Assembly: GCA_002329325.1 (NCBI GenBank)
Contig: DCTX01000053.1
Coordinates: 1 to 29,435, forward strand
Direction: 5' to 3'
From: Anaerolineales bacterium UBA1429
GTDB taxonomy: Bacteria; Chloroflexota; Anaerolineae; UBA1429
DNA: 29,435 bases
The position numbers and the translations under genes were made by a program. Each line of letters opens with the position of its first letter. The stretch's first letter is position 1. Below, one piece after another: positions 21,930-29,013 of this stretch. Under the pieces are notes generated by a model. The model did not search any database, was not told where the DNA came from, and was given only the letters and a program-made list of their open reading frames with translations.

Positions 21930-22787
21930 ATGCCTGCAGAGATTCTGGATGGACGCATCATCGCCCGCGCCATGCGCCAGGAGATCGCCCAGGAGGTGGA
22001 GCGTTGGGTGCAGGAAGAGGGCCAGCCGCCCACCCTGGCCATCGTGCAGGTGGGGGCCGACCCCGCCTCGAATCGCTATGTGCAGGCCCTTCTGGCAGGC
22101 TTTGCCGCGGTAGGCATGGGCACCCGACGCGAGGCCCTGCCCTCCGGGGCCACCGCCGAGAGCCTGACGGAGACCTTGCAGCGGCTCAATGCAGATGAGC
22201 AGGTGCATGGTGTCATCGTGCAGCTTCCCCTGCCCGCCCAGATCCCCTCTACGACGCTCCATGCCCTCTCGCCGCTCAAGGATGTGGATGGTATCCACCC
22301 GCTGAACGCCGGGCTCTTGCTGCAGGGCGCGCGCGAGGCGCTGGCGCCCGCCACGCCTCTGGGGGGGATCGAGCTGCTGCGGCGCCATGGAGTGGCTATC
22401 GAGGGGCGCGGGGCGGTGGTGGTGGGGCGCAGCCGCATCGTGGGGCTGCCCATGGCGATGCTCCTGCTGCATCGCCATGCCACCGTCACCCTCTGCCACA
22501 GCCGCACCTGCGACCTGGCCGCCTTGACGCGCCGGGCCGAGATCCTGGCCGTGGCGGTGGGCCAGCCCAAGGTGATCACGCCGGACATGGTGCGCCCCGG
22601 CGCGGCGGTGATAGACTTTGGCATCAACCTAGTGGATGGCGCTATGGTGGGGGATGTGGACCCGGCCGTGAGCGACGTGGCGGGCTATCTCTCGCCCGTT
22701 CCCGGCGGCTCGGGGCCCATGACCAACGTGATGCTCATGCGCAACACGCTGCAGGCGGCGCGCCGCCAACGTGAGGGGGTGCGCTAG
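21930..22787 (+). CDS. folD: FolD, methylene-THF dehydrogenase (cyclohydrolase lysine replaced)
   Basis: The 285-residue protein has the two FolD domains: the catalytic N-terminal part with QVGADPASNRYVQAL, GVIVQLPLP (Q98) and KDVDGIHPLNAG (D120), and an NADP-binding C-terminal part with VVVGRSRIVGLPMAMLLL, CHSRT and PVPGGSGPMTNVML. In bifunctional FolD the motif is YxxxK, and the lysine (K54 in E. coli, K56 in human) is essential for the cyclohydrolase step. Here Y50 is kept but the lysine position is L54 (codon CTT). The dehydrogenase half looks intact. The upstream fchA-like gene could supply the missing step. The ATG follows GGAGGAG. The stop TAG lies in a CTAG shared with the convergent yhfC-like gene. 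Confidence 0.9.
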   Translation: MPAEILDGRIIARAMRQEIAQEVERWVQEEGQPPTLAIVQVGADPASNRYVQALLAGFAAVGMGTRREALPSGATAESLTETLQRLNADEQVHGVIVQLPLPAQIPSTTLHALSPLKDVDGIHPLNAGLLLQGAREALAPATPLGGIELLRRHGVAIEGRGAVVVGRSRIVGLPMAMLLLHRHATVTLCHSRTCDLAALTRRAEILAVAVGQPKVITPDMVRPGAAVIDFGINLVDGAMVGDVDPAVSDVAGYLSPVPGGSGPMTNVMLMRNTLQAARRQREGVR

Positions 22788-23575
22788 CCGCGCTGCTCCG
22801 ATAGCTCGTAGAGCCGGGCGATGATCCAGACGCTGATCCCCGCAAAGGCGAGGTTCACGACCTCGGCGGCGGCAAAGCCCGCCAGCCGCGCCAAACCGGG
22901 GACCAGGATGGCGATCGAGGTGTGGTAGAGCACGGCAAAGCCGAACCAACGCTTCTGCCGCGAGGCCAGGCTCTCCATCACCAGCAGGCCCCAGGCCACC
23001 TGGTGCGGCAGGGCCAGGATGCGCTCCAGCGCCACCGTCAGCGGTTGCGCCCACGAGACCGTGGCCAGCTCATAGAGCGCGGTGGCCTCGGCCGTGCCGG
23101 CCTCGGGGCTCACCTGCTGCACCAGCGCCAGGGGGTCCATCCGCCCGATCATCAACGAGGTGATGAACCCGATGAAGGTCAGCCCGGCGATGAGCCACAT
23201 GGTCTCCAGGGCGTTGTGGCCCAAGGCGTAGGCCACGCCGTTGCGCCATGTGAGGCGATAGTTGCCGCGGGGGAACAGGAAGCGAAAGCCCAGCCAGCGC
23301 CCGGCCTCCTCGATCAGCGCCGTGGCCAGGCCCATGGCCATCAGCCAGACAAAGGCGCCAAAGGCATCGTTGAGGTGCTCGCCCCAGACGACATCGAGGA
23401 AGGTGCTCAGGGGGAGCCAGGTGAAGAGCTGAAAGACGGCAAAGATCAGCGCGCCATAGGCATAGAGGGGCCAGGGCGCGCGGGTGCGGCGCCGGAAATA
23501 GAGGATAGCGGCCAGCGGATAGCCGACCTGCACGATCAGCGATATGACAAAGGCGAACGCTGTGGCAGCCTGCAA
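22784..23575 (-). CDS. YhfC-family intramembrane protease-like protein
   Basis: The 263-residue protein has about seven membrane helices. The motif ALIEEAGRWLGFRFLF (residues ~85-100) and the later GHNALETMW give the paired-glutamate plus histidine pattern of the YhfC family, related to CPBP/Abi intramembrane metalloproteases. The substrate is unknown; activity is inferred only from the motif. The start is TTG at 23575, supported by the run AGGGGGGA just upstream; no in-frame ATG fits before the first helix. It has a strong promoter at 23611-23638 and its stop shares CTAG with folD. Confidence 0.75.
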   Translation of the reverse strand: MQAATAFAFVISLIVQVGYPLAAILYFRRRTRAPWPLYAYGALIFAVFQLFTWLPLSTFLDVVWGEHLNDAFGAFVWLMAMGLATALIEEAGRWLGFRFLFPRGNYRLTWRNGVAYALGHNALETMWLIAGLTFIGFITSLMIGRMDPLALVQQVSPEAGTAEATALYELATVSWAQPLTVALERILALPHQVAWGLLVMESLASRQKRWFGFAVLYHTSIAILVPGLARLAGFAAAEVVNLAFAGISVWIIARLYELSEQRG

Positions 23576-23610
23576 GGAATCCCCCCTACCGTATGCGGCG
23601 CGCTGGCACC

Positions 23611-23638
23611 ATTATATCGCTGAGCGTCAAGGGGTCAA
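23611..23638 (-). promoter_or_regulatory. Sigma70-type promoter of the yhfC-like gene
   Basis: On the minus strand TTGACC (23638-23633), a 16-base spacer and a perfect TATAAT (23616-23611), about 35 bases before the TTG start. Confidence 0.8.
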
Positions 23639-23696
23639 GGTATTGGGGTGCCATCGCGGCAGAGCAGATCGTACGCCACCGGGCCAGTCAGGCAGC

Positions 23697-23735
23697 AAGA
23701 ACGGGGCGCCGGCCATCCACCGACGCCCCGTTCTT
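23697..23735 (-). terminator. Terminator of the chaperonin-like/Asp-box unit
   Basis: AAGAACGGGGCG (23697-23708) pairs perfectly with CGCCCCGTTCTT (23724-23735) around a 15-base loop. It begins 11 bases past the stop of the Asp-box gene on the minus strand. The following T-run is short, so efficiency is uncertain. Confidence 0.7.
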
Positions 23736-23746
23736 CACAGGATCGC

Positions 23747-25648
23747 TCAGGCGACCTGACGCTTGAAGATCAGCCCGCCCAGGCCCATGGCATAGAGGAT
23801 GCGCGCATCGCCCTCTTTCCTCAGAGCCAGACTGATGATGCTGTGCCCCTCGAGCCCCTCGGCAAAGGGATGCCAGGTGCGGCCGCCATCGCTCGAGCTA
23901 TAGACGCCGCTGCCCGTGGCCGCATAGAGCATGGCGCCGCTATCGATCTCGCCGATGCCGACGACGCTGAGCACGTTGGAGCCATTGGGATCCACCACCG
24001 TGCTGATCCACACGTCCTTGGCGCGCCGCAGAGGCCGCAGACAGAAGGGGCCCGTGGCCAGGATCGCCTGATCGGCTACCGCCTCGGTCACGTCGGCGGG
24101 CATGCTGATGTGCACCCAGTGTGAATCGGTCTCCTGGGTGGTGATCTGGTGCCAGGTGCGCCCCTTGTTGCGCGAACGCCACAGGGCTACCCGGGCCGGC
24201 TTGACCCGCGTCCCCTCGATGGCGGTGCCCATATACAGCGTGTGATCCTCCGCAAAGTCGGGGGATGCCGCGATGGTGAGTACCTCCTGCTCGGCGGTGG
24301 GTGGCTCCTCGACGACCTGCCAGCTCATGCCGCCATCGTGGCTGGATAGCAGCTCGCCTTCCACGGTGCCCGCCCAGCCTACGTTCTCCTCTGGCAGGAC
24401 GAGCAACGCCGAGATGCCCGCCTTTTCATAGCGCAGGCGCCAGTTCCGGCCCGTGGTGTTCCCGCGCAGGATGCCGATCTCCTGGTTGGCCACGAACAAC
24501 TGGCCGTCCTCCGCCAGGCTGATCGCGGTCAGGGGCAGGTACATGTCCAGCCCCTCCAGGGCCCGCCAGGAGGCGCCTTGATCCTCCGAGATAAAAACCC
24601 CTTCCTGGGGGCCCATGGTGCACAGGATGTCATCCTTGATGATGAACTGCGCCAGGCCGCGAGCGGCCAGGTCGCCCGTGGCAGAGACCCAGGTCAGGCC
24701 GCCATCCAGCGACTTGAACACGCCGACGTTGTGGACGCCCGCTACCACCACCTCCTGGTTGCCCGCCAGCGAGAGCACGGCGCCCTGCATCTCGGCGACG
24801 CGGCTCCAGGTCACCCCGCGATCGGAAGAGACAAAGATGCCGTCGTCAATGCCGGCCAGCAGGCGCCCGCTGGTGGCGAAATCGGGCGCGGCCCACATGC
24901 AGTTGAGCGCTCCCTCGCCGATCTGCTCGTGGAGCTGCTCCCAGGTACGGCCCTGATCGTTCGAGACATACAGAGCAGCGGACTCGGTGCCCGCGAACAG
25001 GGTCTGATCTTCCATATAGGCGGGGCTGACGACCAGCACGCCCACCTGCTCATCCAGCATGAGGGGCGTGGCCCGCCAGGCGCGGCCGCCGTTGCGCGAC
25101 ACATAGACGCCCTGGTCGGTGGCCCCGAACAGCGTCTCGTAGCGTTCCCAGCTTGGCGCCACGGCCACGGCGATGACGGTCATGCTGTTCATGCCGAAAC
25201 TGGCGTCTTCCCAGTGCTTGCCCCGATTGCGCGAGGCCATAAGGGCGCCGCCATCCAGGGCGGCAAAGACGGTGCCATCCTCCTCGTAGCTCGGCGAAAC
25301 CGCCATCCCCGTCACGGTGCCTTCGGCGTCCCATCCCTGCGTGCCCCGTTCCCATGTCATGCCGTCATCCACGGAACGGAACAGCTCGGCATTGAGGGAG
25401 CCAGCGAACAGATCGCCGTTGGGCGCGGCGACCAGTGCGCTCACCAGCGGCGTCGTCAAGCCGTTGAGACGCTGCTGCCAGTGTTCGCCCCCATCCTCAG
25501 ACAGGAACACGCCGCACGCTGTGGCGGCCCAGAAGCAAGTCTTGCCAGCGCGCGAGGATACGGCCACGCCAAAGACGGTGCCACCCCCCAAAACCGGGCC
25601 CACGCGCTGCCAGCGTTCGTTTGTGGACGCTTGTCCGGTGAGACTCAT
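23747..25648 (-). CDS. Asp-box (BNR/sortilin-like) beta-propeller protein
   Basis: The 633-residue protein is built of Asp-box repeats, S-x-D-x-G-x-T-W: SEDGGEHW, SVDDGMTW, SRNRGKHW, SRNGGRAW, SNDQGRTW, SSDRGVTW, SLDGGLTW, SEDQGASW, SSHDGGMSW, SRNKGRTW and SSDGGRTW. This gives at least eleven blades or part-blades, enough for one ten-bladed VPS10-type or two smaller propellers. No signal peptide or membrane helix is seen, so it appears cytoplasmic, which is unusual for such proteins. No catalytic residues of sialidases are evident. Its ATG overlaps the stop of the chaperonin-like gene by four bases (ATGA), so translation is coupled. I infer a scaffold or client-binding partner of that protein. 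Confidence 0.85.
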   Translation of the reverse strand: MSLTGQASTNERWQRVGPVLGGGTVFGVAVSSRAGKTCFWAATACGVFLSEDGGEHWQQRLNGLTTPLVSALVAAPNGDLFAGSLNAELFRSVDDGMTWERGTQGWDAEGTVTGMAVSPSYEEDGTVFAALDGGALMASRNRGKHWEDASFGMNSMTVIAVAVAPSWERYETLFGATDQGVYVSRNGGRAWRATPLMLDEQVGVLVVSPAYMEDQTLFAGTESAALYVSNDQGRTWEQLHEQIGEGALNCMWAAPDFATSGRLLAGIDDGIFVSSDRGVTWSRVAEMQGAVLSLAGNQEVVVAGVHNVGVFKSLDGGLTWVSATGDLAARGLAQFIIKDDILCTMGPQEGVFISEDQGASWRALEGLDMYLPLTAISLAEDGQLFVANQEIGILRGNTTGRNWRLRYEKAGISALLVLPEENVGWAGTVEGELLSSHDGGMSWQVVEEPPTAEQEVLTIAASPDFAEDHTLYMGTAIEGTRVKPARVALWRSRNKGRTWHQITTQETDSHWVHISMPADVTEAVADQAILATGPFCLRPLRRAKDVWISTVVDPNGSNVLSVVGIGEIDSGAMLYAATGSGVYSSSDGGRTWHPFAEGLEGHSIISLALRKEGDARILYAMGLGGLIFKRQVA

Positions 25649-27243
25649 GGCTCTTCACTCCCCTTTGGTATGCGATGAATGACCAAAGCATTGGTCGTAA
25701 GCAACATCATGGCGCCGCTGACGCCATGTTCGAGGGCGCGTCGTGCGACTACGGCAGGGTCGACGATGCCCTCGGCGAAAAGATCAACCACACGTCCGGT
25801 GCGCGCATCGAGGCCATACCCCCTCCCGCGCCCCTGGGCTTCGGCGACGACGGTAGGCGGGTGCGCCTGCGCGTTGGCAGCGATGCGTCGCATCGGCTCC
25901 TCGAGGGCGCGGGCCAGGATCTGGGCGCCGAACGCTTCGTCCCCCTCGGCCTGCAGCTCGCGGACGGCGGGGATGCACGCCAGGTAGGCTGCCCCTCCGC
26001 CGGGCACGACGCCGCTCTCCAGGCCGGCTCGCACCGCCCGGATGGCCTGCTCGGCGGCCTCGGTCAACCGGGAGCGCTCCGGTTCGGTCAGCGCGCCCAG
26101 TCGCAACTCGGCCACGCCCTCAGAGAAGTGGGTGAGCAGCTCTCGGCACAGCTCCCGCTCCTCTGCGTCAGGCGTGGCGCGCGCCCGCTCGTTCAGCTTG
26201 TTCACGCGATCGCGGATGGCCCCGCGGTCGCCCTGCCCGCCGATGATGGTCACGCTATCCCTCGTCACCACCGCCTTCCGGGCGTGGCCCAGATCACGGG
26301 CGGTGATGCTTTCGGGGCGCAGGCCCATCTTGTCGTTGAGGGGCTGGGCGCCCGTGAGGAGCGCGATATCTTCGATTGTGCCCCGGCGCAGTTCGCCGAT
26401 GGGCCTGAGGGTGGCGGCTGTAGCAAAGCCGTCTCCCCTCTCATTGTTGGCGGCCAAGACGCCGATCGCCCGATCCGAGCAGCGCTTGCAGAGCAAGAGC
26501 ACGTCCTTGCCGCCTGCCAGCGCGACCTGCTCCAAGAGATGGATCGCGCCCCCGGCGCTGTCGAGAGCGAGATCGGCCACCAGGATATGGACGTTCTCCA
26601 GGACGGCCCTGCGCCGCGCTTCGTCCGTCAGGAGATAGGGCGAGACATAGCCCCCCGGAAAGCGCGCCCCCTCATAATAAGCGCGATCGTGGGAGGTGGC
26701 TACATAGGGGCTGATGACGATGCTGGCGTGGGGGCCCAGCACGTCAAAGATCTCACCCACCAGCCTGCCGATCTCCCCGTCGCCAATGGCTGCGGCGGCG
26801 ACGGCGGCGATGCGTTCCTCTCCCACCAGCGGGACGGCCAGCCTCTCCAGCGCTGCGACGGCGACCCGCAAGGCGCGCTCGACGCCCCGTTTTACGACCA
26901 TGGCGGCGGCGCCTGCCGAGATCACGCGCTGCATCTCCTGGGCTACCGCCTGGGCGATCACGACGGCCGTCGCGCTGCCATCGCCCACCTGGGCGCGCAC
27001 GCGCCAGGCGATCTGCCGCATGAGCATCGCTCCCGGGTTCTCGCGCGCGTCGGGGAGTTGGGTGATGCGGCGGGCTATGGTGGCGGCGTCGCGCAGGATC
27101 TCGACCTCGCCCGCGACCCCCGCGTTGGCAATGGTGCCTGCTGTGGGGCCCAGGGTCAGCGAAAGCACGCGCCCCATGGATGCAAAGCCACGGAGCATGC
27201 GAGCGCGGCTGCTCTCACCAAGGAGAACACTAGGCCTGGGCAT
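25645..27243 (-). CDS. Divergent GroEL-like (HSP60) chaperonin paralogue
   Basis: The 532-residue protein aligns with GroEL along its length: RARMLRGF, LTLGPTAG (GroEL LGPKGR, so K34 is T), RDAATIA (D52 kept), VGDGSATA (D88, GroEL D87), GGYVSPYLL in the apical domain, IEDIALLTGA and SGVVPGGGAAYL. The residue matching catalytic D398 appears to be Q399 (codon CAG). The Gly-Gly-Met tail is missing and the protein ends IPKGSEEP. Apical residues that bind clients and GroES look partly kept. ATP binding is plausible, but hydrolysis may be slow or absent. No groES is adjacent. It starts with ATG after GAGG, has its own promoter, and is translationally coupled to the Asp-box gene. It is unlikely to be the housekeeping GroEL. 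Confidence 0.85.
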   Translation of the reverse strand: MPRPSVLLGESSRARMLRGFASMGRVLSLTLGPTAGTIANAGVAGEVEILRDAATIARRITQLPDARENPGAMLMRQIAWRVRAQVGDGSATAVVIAQAVAQEMQRVISAGAAAMVVKRGVERALRVAVAALERLAVPLVGEERIAAVAAAAIGDGEIGRLVGEIFDVLGPHASIVISPYVATSHDRAYYEGARFPGGYVSPYLLTDEARRRAVLENVHILVADLALDSAGGAIHLLEQVALAGGKDVLLLCKRCSDRAIGVLAANNERGDGFATAATLRPIGELRRGTIEDIALLTGAQPLNDKMGLRPESITARDLGHARKAVVTRDSVTIIGGQGDRGAIRDRVNKLNERARATPDAEERELCRELLTHFSEGVAELRLGALTEPERSRLTEAAEQAIRAVRAGLESGVVPGGGAAYLACIPAVRELQAEGDEAFGAQILARALEEPMRRIAANAQAHPPTVVAEAQGRGRGYGLDARTGRVVDLFAEGIVDPAVVARRALEHGVSGAMMLLTTNALVIHRIPKGSEEP

Positions 27244-27297
27244 GGAGCAACCTCGTCGTTCGCCTCTCCTCTGTTCTACAGGATCCGTGGCGCGGGC

Positions 27298-27326
27298 AGT
27301 ATACCATCATCGGAAAGATGCAGCAA
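27298..27326 (-). promoter_or_regulatory. Promoter of the chaperonin-like gene
   Basis: On the minus strand TTGCTG (27326-27321), a 17-base spacer and TATACT (27303-27298). No CIRCE inverted repeat was seen nearby, so HrcA control is not supported. Confidence 0.65.
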
Positions 27327-27353
27327 TGTAGGTATTATTGCCGATGCCCCTGT

Positions 27354-27383
27354 TTGCCGCGCCAAGCCACCCTGGGGTATAAT
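27354..27383 (+). promoter_or_regulatory. Promoter of the SelW-like gene
   Basis: TTGCCG (27354-27359), an 18-base spacer and a perfect TATAAT (27378-27383), about 35 bases before the ATG. It diverges from the chaperonin-like promoter. Confidence 0.7.
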
Positions 27384-27424
27384 CTCGCCCAGGCAGCCGT
27401 TTGCATACCAGAAGGAGTGGAACC

Positions 27425-27664
27425 ATGAGCGTCAAGATCTCGATTCAGTACTGCACTGCTTGAGGCTACCTACCTCGAGCCGCCAGTTTGGCGCAGCTCA
27501 TCCTCGACAAGTTCAAGAGCCAGGTAGGCCAGCTCACCCTGATCCCCTCGAGCGGGGGAGCCTTTGAGGTCACCGTGAACGACGAAAAGATCTATTCCAA
27601 GCTCGAGACGGGGACCTTCCCCAGCGAGTCCGCCGTCGTTCAGGAGATCGGCACCAAGCTCTAG
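27425..27664 (+). CDS. SelW-like Rdx-family selenoprotein (UGA at codon 13 read as Sec)
   Basis: From ATG 27425 (AAGGAG seven bases upstream) the frame reads MSVKISIQYCTA, then TGA at 27461-27463, then GYLPRAASLAQLILDKF and on to TAG at 27662-27664. Taking TGA as selenocysteine gives 79 residues with the redox motif C10-T-A-U13, exactly where the SelT/SelW/SelH (Rdx) family has CxxC or CxxU. The rest is a good family match: QLTLIPSSGGAFEVTVND and KIYSKLETGTFPSESAVVQEIG. The frame is intact on both sides of the TGA, with promoter, ribosome site and terminator, which argues against decay. Rdx proteins are small thioredoxin-fold redox proteins. A SECIS-like hairpin follows the codon. The selA, selB, selC and selD genes are not in the window. 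Confidence 0.85.
27477..27499 (+). promoter_or_regulatory. Putative bacterial SECIS hairpin
   Basis: GAGC-CGCC (27477-27484) pairs with GGCG-(CA bulge)-GCTC (27490-27499) around the loop AGTTT. The loop has a G in its second position and starts 21 bases after the UGA. Both features fit the bacterial SECIS pattern, which allows a variable stem and a spacing of roughly 16-37 bases. Confidence 0.55.
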
Positions 27665-27680
27665 GTCTATCCTGAGCACA

Positions 27681-27710
27681 AAGGGGGGCTCACCAAGCAG
27701 CCCCCCTTTT
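27681..27710 (+). terminator. Rho-independent terminator of the SelW-like gene
   Basis: AAGGGGGGCT (27681-27690) pairs with AGCCCCCCTT (27699-27708) around CACCAAGC, followed by TT. The stem begins 17 bases after the TAG. Confidence 0.85.
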
Positions 27711-27763
27711 CGGTTCCCTCCGTTTTTCGGCAAACAGCCACCGCTCTGTGTAAGGAGAAGGCC

Positions 27764-28795
27764 ATGGAGCAAGAGATTCGCTTCGTCCTGATCGGCCTGG
27801 GGAACATCGGCCGCAACCTGCTGGATATCCTGGCCCATCGGCAGGAGGCCATCGCCCGCGATTATGGCGTGCGCCTACGCCTGGTGGGGGCCGCCGATTC
27901 GTCCGGCGCGGCCATGGATCCGGCGGGGCTCGACCTGGAGCGCCTGATCGCTCTCAAGTTGGCCAGACAGGGCGCCGCCGCCTATCCGCAGGCCGGGCGC
28001 CCGGGCGTCAGCGCGCTGGAGATGGTGCGCAGCACCCCCGCCGAGATCCTGGTGGATGCCGCACCCACCAACCTGCAGACGGGCGAGCCGGGTATGAGCT
28101 GCGTCCGCGCGGCCATGGCTCAGGGGCAGCATGTGGTGATGGCCGACAAGGGGCCCCTGGTGCTGGCCTTTGCCGAGCTGACCCAGGCCGCCAAGAGCGC
28201 CGGCGTGGGGCTGGCCTATAGCGGCACCGTCGCGGGCGGCCTGCCCACCGTCAACCTGGGCGTGCGCGACCTGGCCGGCAGCGGCGTCACCCGCGTCGAG
28301 GGGATCTTTAACGGCACCACCAACTATATCCTGACCCGCATGGCCGAGGAGCAGATCGGCTATGCCGAGGCGCTCAAGGGCGCCCAGGCGGCGGGCATCG
28401 CCGAGGCCGATCCCACCCTGGATGTGGATGGCTGGGATGCGGCCAACAAGCTGGTGATCATCGCCAACAGCGTGCTGCGGCGGCCCACCACCTTGCAGGA
28501 CCTCACGGTGCAGGGCATTCGCGATGTGACGCTGGAGGACCTACAGGCGGCCCGGGCCCAGGGCCGTGTGATCAAGCCCCTGGCGGTGGCGGAATGGGAT
28601 GGCGCGGATTATCGCCTCTCGGTGGGGCCCGTCTGGCTGGAGCAGGCGCACCCCATGGCGCGCACCGGCATGTGGGATATGGGCGTGGTCTATCACACCG
28701 ACTATATGGGCGTGATCAGCGCCGTCATCGAGGAAGAGGGGCCGGTGCCCACCTCGGCGGCGGTGCTGCGGGACATGCTCAACCTGTACCGCTGA
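27764..28795 (+). CDS. hom: Homoserine dehydrogenase, short form without ACT domain
   Basis: The enzyme reduces aspartate semialdehyde to homoserine on the route to threonine and methionine. The 343-residue protein has an N-terminal Rossmann fold (VLIGLGNIGRNLLDIL), the segment VVMADKGPL (usually ANKGPL), the catalytic region YSGTVAGGLPTVNLG and GIFNGTTNYIL, and the substrate-binding signature DPTLDVDGWDAANKLVII with the catalytic Asp and Lys. The C-terminal ACT regulatory domain of longer forms is absent, so threonine feedback through ACT is not expected. AAGGAG lies just upstream of the ATG. No other threonine genes are adjacent. Confidence 0.9.
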   Translation: MEQEIRFVLIGLGNIGRNLLDILAHRQEAIARDYGVRLRLVGAADSSGAAMDPAGLDLERLIALKLARQGAAAYPQAGRPGVSALEMVRSTPAEILVDAAPTNLQTGEPGMSCVRAAMAQGQHVVMADKGPLVLAFAELTQAAKSAGVGLAYSGTVAGGLPTVNLGVRDLAGSGVTRVEGIFNGTTNYILTRMAEEQIGYAEALKGAQAAGIAEADPTLDVDGWDAANKLVIIANSVLRRPTTLQDLTVQGIRDVTLEDLQAARAQGRVIKPLAVAEWDGADYRLSVGPVWLEQAHPMARTGMWDMGVVYHTDYMGVISAVIEEEGPVPTSAAVLRDMLNLYR

Positions 28796-28806
28796 GGGGC
28801 GTTGCC

Positions 28807-28965
28807 TCAGGCCGTATCGCGCAGGTCGAACAGCTTGATGGCGATCTCGGTCAGAGCCGCCACGATCAGGCCCCACGAGGCCATCAGGATGACGATCAGC
28901 CCGATATAGAGCAGGGGGCTCTGCTGCGAGATCTGGACGAACAAACGTAGCAAAGAGACGTACAT
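28807..28965 (-). CDS. Small 52-residue membrane protein
   Basis: The frame begins at ATG 28965 with AGGGGA upstream and encodes MYVSLLRLFVQISQQS, then a hydrophobic span (~18-44, LLYIGLIVILMASWGLIVAALTEIA) and the tail IKLFDLRDTA. One membrane helix, possibly a tight hairpin, is predicted by eye. I do not recognise the family. It is convergent with hom; the two stops lie within a short inverted repeat, TGAGG..CCTCA. It diverges from mutY with 48 bases between the starts. Hydrophobic composition and ribosome site support coding. Confidence 0.6.
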   Translation of the reverse strand: MYVSLLRLFVQISQQSPLLYIGLIVILMASWGLIVAALTEIAIKLFDLRDTA

Positions 28966-29013
28966 TGCACTTCCCCTATCGCACGATTGCGGTCGCCACA
29001 GGCACGCGGCCCC

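Noticed and set aside
27461..27463. TGA read as a true stop, making 27425-27664 a pseudogene
   Set aside because: The frame is intact on both sides, the TGA falls exactly on the second redox position of a CxxC/CxxU family, and promoter, ribosome site, SECIS-like hairpin and terminator are all in place.
25675..27567. Long plus-strand open frame of 630 codons opposite the chaperonin-like gene
   Set aside because: It is antisense to a clear GroEL homologue and runs into the SelW-like gene out of frame; it has no family-like sequence.
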